From an uncultured Opitutales bacterium (GTDB lineage Bacteria; Verrucomicrobiota; Verrucomicrobiia; Opitutales; UBA2995): a DNA stretch of 7,456 nucleotides. The DNA lies in the NCBI GenBank assembly GCA_937920335.1, contig CALGUT010000594.1, forward strand, positions 1 to 7,456. The letters are read 5' to 3'. A program made the translations under genes and the position numbers. Below, piece by piece: positions 4,771 to 7,456 of this stretch. Below the pieces are notes generated by a model, which was given only the letters and a program-made list of their open reading frames with translations, searched no databases and was not told the origin of the DNA. The stretch's first letter is position 1. Each line of letters begins with the position of its first letter.

Positions 4771-7456
4771 CTAGAAACTGAATGTATTGGTCAGAAAAAT
4801 CTCCTGAGGGTTCGGATTTCGGGTAATTGCGACAAGACCATCTGGATTCGTAACCACGGGAATCATGTCACTATCGCCGATTAGGTTTCGCACGTTGAGC
4901 TGAATCTTCCAATCAACCTTTCCATCCAACAATGGGCGTTTATAACTAACCCAAACGTCACCATTAAGCTCATCAGGTCCAAAGAATGGGCGGCTAAGAT
5001 TCGGAATCTGTATCCCGTCGGAATCAATACTCAACTCGTATCCTGTAGCGGCTCGATCTTGCCATCGGAGTGACCCGCCAATACCGACCCCCCTCAAAGC
5101 ACCCTCAGTAAAATTGTAAGTGCTTACTAAATTAGCGCGCCACTTGCGTTGCTCGGCAGAGACCGTTCCTTCCTTTGTCTTGGCACCCGCCAGAGGAACA
5201 AGGTTATTGTTTATGAGTTGTTGTCCCCAAGTAATCGTACTTCCGACCGATGGCGATTGAGTCAAATTCAACATCCCATTGGCCTGGGCCTTCGAAATAA
5301 TTTCGTTTACAAGTTCGAAAGCCGGGGTCGCCACATTCGTTAAAACGGTCTCCTGTTCCGAAATATTCATAAAAACATTCCAATTTTCAGTGATAGCACC
5401 CGTGAGCTCGAATTCGAATCCCTCCGACTTGAAATCCTGGGTAGCAGTCAACCCTTGAATATTACTAGAGGTGAAGCCTTCTATGTTATTTGCGTTATAG
5501 TCTACCTCATACGCTGCCCAGACATCCGCAGGAACCAGCGCTTCGACCGCAGCGTAAAAATCCGGCCAAGTATCAAAGAGTCCGTCTGTTGCCTCAGCAG
5601 CAGTTAGCCCTCCTCTCAAATCAGCATCGCGTCGATAGAACCCTGTCGAAGTATTGACAATGTAGGCGGCGCCTCCGCTTGATCCGCCTATGGAAGTGGT
5701 AGCGAAATTGTTAACCGTTTCGAACCAATTAAATCGAGCCGAAAGCCTGCGGTCCATAAAACTCATGGTAAACCCATAGTCTTCGGTTTCTCCGACTGGA
5801 TTGGCTATCAAATCATTCCGTGCGTCTCTGCGAATACCAGCTGGCTCGAAGTTCTCGGACGTATTATAATGAACAGAAATCTCCGTGCCTCCAGGAAGAT
5901 CGAACGGTAAATGCACAACCACACTTTTTGTCAGAGTATCCTCTTCCACCACAGTGGAAGGATCTGAACGCAATTCGAATCCAGCAGGGTCCAGCTCACC
6001 GCTTGGAAGACGCTGTGTGGGATTTAATCCTACTCGCTCGAAATTCTTTGCCTCATCGCGGCGCCAACCCAGCAAACCCACTACGTTGCCATTGAAAAAA
6101 TAACTCTGCCAACTAGCGGCTTGGGATTTGATTTCCCGCAAGGTGCGATTTCCACTCCAAAGCGTATCTTCCGTAATAAACTCGTCCACAAATCCAACAC
6201 TCCCATCGCCATTGATCACCGGAGGTCTTGTGTTGTAATGTAATTTGTAAACTTCGCCAACATCAGGGTATCCAGCGTTGATATAGTCGTTAATGCGAAC
6301 ATCACTGAAATTTTGTATCGATGGATCTAACAAAGAATCCGTCAGATAGTAAATCGACGGCACCAATATACGCCCCTGTGATTTACTTGAGAACAAAATG
6401 TCTGATACGTCGGTGGCCGGGGATGCGTCTCCCCAGGTAAGCTGCCGATTTCGGATATCGGTATCGATCTCTTGCTCATTATAAAGGCCAGTAAAAACGT
6501 GTCTACCCGCGTGTCTTAACCAGCCGTCGTTCTCGGTAAAATCGATATTAGCAAACGCGGTAACACGAGTCGCCTCACGCTCTGAAATGGTGGTTCTCTT
6601 CGGCGTTCCACGATTACGAATCGCCACTCTGCCAACATTAGGATTCGGCTCCTGATTCGACAGGTGCGTGTTCATATCCACCCAAAGGTCCAATGAGGAA
6701 TTATTACTACCGGATGCGATATCAAAAGGCAGTCTGGCAAAATTTTCATAGGTCTGGGCATCATGCACAATTTCGATGCCTCCCTTTCCTTGTAAGAACG
6801 TTTGCTCAAGCACTATGTTGGTAGCATCAAAATCGGAACTGACGTAATTCAACGTACCGGAGAGCGACATCTCACGGTTATCGAAAACTCGTGTATCGTT
6901 AATCGTACCGGCGGTAAATCCTGGATACAAACCTCTGACTACCGGTGAACGGGAACCAATGGTATCATAGCGTGCAAGAAAATCTCCATCTCGACCATTA
7001 ACCCACACAACACGGCCGATAGAACCGGCGATACTGGAATCGCTGGCCAAGCCAATAGAAGGCGTTTGAGCATTCAAATCTCTGTATACCAGGGGCATTT
7101 GTATGGTGACGTAGTCGCCCACCGGTGCAGGAACCTGATTAAAATCCGCTCCCAACCGCGTATCTACGATTAATTTCGGAGACCAGCTTCCATCATCCCA
7201 ATATGCCGGCAACGTACTTCCGGTAATAGACTCTATGGAACTACGACTCGGAAGAGAAAACCAGTTCGATATTCCGTCAGATGGAGGAATGACACTCGGA
7301 GGGCTTCCATCAATCTCACCCTGTTCAAAATTCCCCCGAATGACGGTCTTGTCCAAGAAGTCGGAGCCCTCGTTTTTAAACAACGTCAAATTCAATGCCA
7401 GATAGACGCGTTCGTCTGATTCATAGGCTGGACGTTGCTGGTATTCGGTTTTCTCA
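4771..7456 (-). CDS. TonB-dependent outer-membrane receptor, C-terminal beta-barrel part (5'-truncated by window edge)
   Basis: This is a large outer-membrane transporter that takes up bulky ligands, probably glycan oligosaccharides here, powered by TonB-ExbB-ExbD. The frame stays open to the window edge: 20 residues (EKTEYQQRPAYESDERVYLA) precede an internal TTG at 7395, so the real start, signal peptide and plug domain lie outside. About 894 residues are visible, mostly barrel. They alternate strand-like stretches (SARFNWFETVNNFATT; WRANLVSTYNFTEGAL; DVWVSYKRPLLDGKVDW) with long loops. The C-terminal part has IQLNVRNLIGDSDMIPV (about 4855-4905), TNPDGLVAITRNPNPQE and a terminal LTNTFSF ending in phenylalanine, the usual barrel-assembly signal. 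The style matches large receptors of Verrucomicrobiota, Opitutae in particular. A sulfatase follows 120 bases downstream on the same strand, which hints at a sulfated ligand. Ligand identity is inference. No frameshift is seen in the visible part. Confidence 0.93.
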   Translation of the reverse strand, partial: EKTEYQQRPAYESDERVYLALNLTLFKNEGSDFLDKTVIRGNFEQGEIDGSPPSVIPPSDGISNWFSLPSRSSIESITGSTLPAYWDDGSWSPKLIVDTRLGADFNQVPAPVGDYVTIQMPLVYRDLNAQTPSIGLASDSSIAGSIGRVVWVNGRDGDFLARYDTIGSRSPVVRGLYPGFTAGTINDTRVFDNREMSLSGTLNYVSSDFDATNIVLEQTFLQGKGGIEIVHDAQTYENFARLPFDIASGSNNSSLDLWVDMNTHLSNQEPNPNVGRVAIRNRGTPKRTTISEREATRVTAFANIDFTENDGWLRHAGRHVFTGLYNEQEIDTDIRNRQLTWGDASPATDVSDILFSSKSQGRILVPSIYYLTDSLLDPSIQNFSDVRINDYINAGYPDVGEVYKLHYNTRPPVINGDGSVGFVDEFITEDTLWSGNRTLREIKSQAASWQSYFFNGNVVGLLGWRRDEAKNFERVGLNPTQRLPSGELDPAGFELRSDPSTVVEEDTLTKSVVVHLPFDLPGGTEISVHYNTSENFEPAGIRRDARNDLIANPVGETEDYGFTMSFMDRRLSARFNWFETVNNFATTSIGGSSGGAAYIVNTSTGFYRRDADLRGGLTAAEATDGLFDTWPDFYAAVEALVPADVWAAYEVDYNANNIEGFTSSNIQGLTATQDFKSEGFEFELTGAITENWNVFMNISEQETVLTNVATPAFELVNEIISKAQANGMLNLTQSPSVGSTITWGQQLINNNLVPLAGAKTKEGTVSAEQRKWRANLVSTYNFTEGALRGVGIGGSLRWQDRAATGYELSIDSDGIQIPNLSRPFFGPDELNGDVWVSYKRPLLDGKVDWKIQLNVRNLIGDSDMIPVVTNPDGLVAITRNPNPQEIFLTNTFSF

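Noticed and set aside
4771..7395. Receptor gene starting at TTG 7395
   Set aside because: The frame continues without a stop to the window edge with receptor-like residues, and the signal peptide and plug domain are missing. The TTG is an internal leucine codon.

Overview
The window looks like part of a polysaccharide-degradation region from a marine-type Verrucomicrobiota bacterium, most likely an Opitutae/Puniceicoccales relative. This placement is inference. It rests on the style of the large TonB-dependent outer-membrane receptor (C-terminal QLNVRN, IPVVTNPDG and ...LTNTFSF features), its pairing with an S1-type sulfatase, the near absence of Shine-Dalgarno sequences and roughly balanced base composition. 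No rRNA, tRNA, CRISPR array, insertion sequence or phage gene was seen.

Layout: three genes read on the + strand from the left. They are a signal-peptide-less protein with TIM-barrel glycoside-hydrolase-like features (47-1426), a small secreted protein of unknown function (about 1627-2109) and a secreted alpha/beta-hydrolase of the esterase-D/CE1 type (about 2177-3091). Two genes read on the - strand from the right. They are a TonB-dependent receptor whose N-terminus lies beyond the window (4771-7456) and, 120 bases downstream of it, a lipoprotein-type formylglycine sulfatase (3097-4650). The esterase and sulfatase genes meet tail to tail with only 5 bases between their stop codons. A weak terminator-like hairpin follows the first gene, and a GC-rich stem-loop lies between receptor and sulfatase.

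Working model (inference): the receptor imports oligosaccharides across the outer membrane, the membrane-anchored sulfatase removes sulfate esters, the secreted esterase removes acyl decorations, and the barrel protein may cleave or modify the resulting glycan in the cytoplasm. The substrate cannot be named from this sequence. The least understood parts are the barrel protein, which I cannot assign to a numbered glycoside hydrolase family, and the 160-residue secreted protein, which I do not recognise. Nothing here clearly amounts to a new kind of system; it is best read as a sulfated-glycan utilisation locus with two uncharacterised members.
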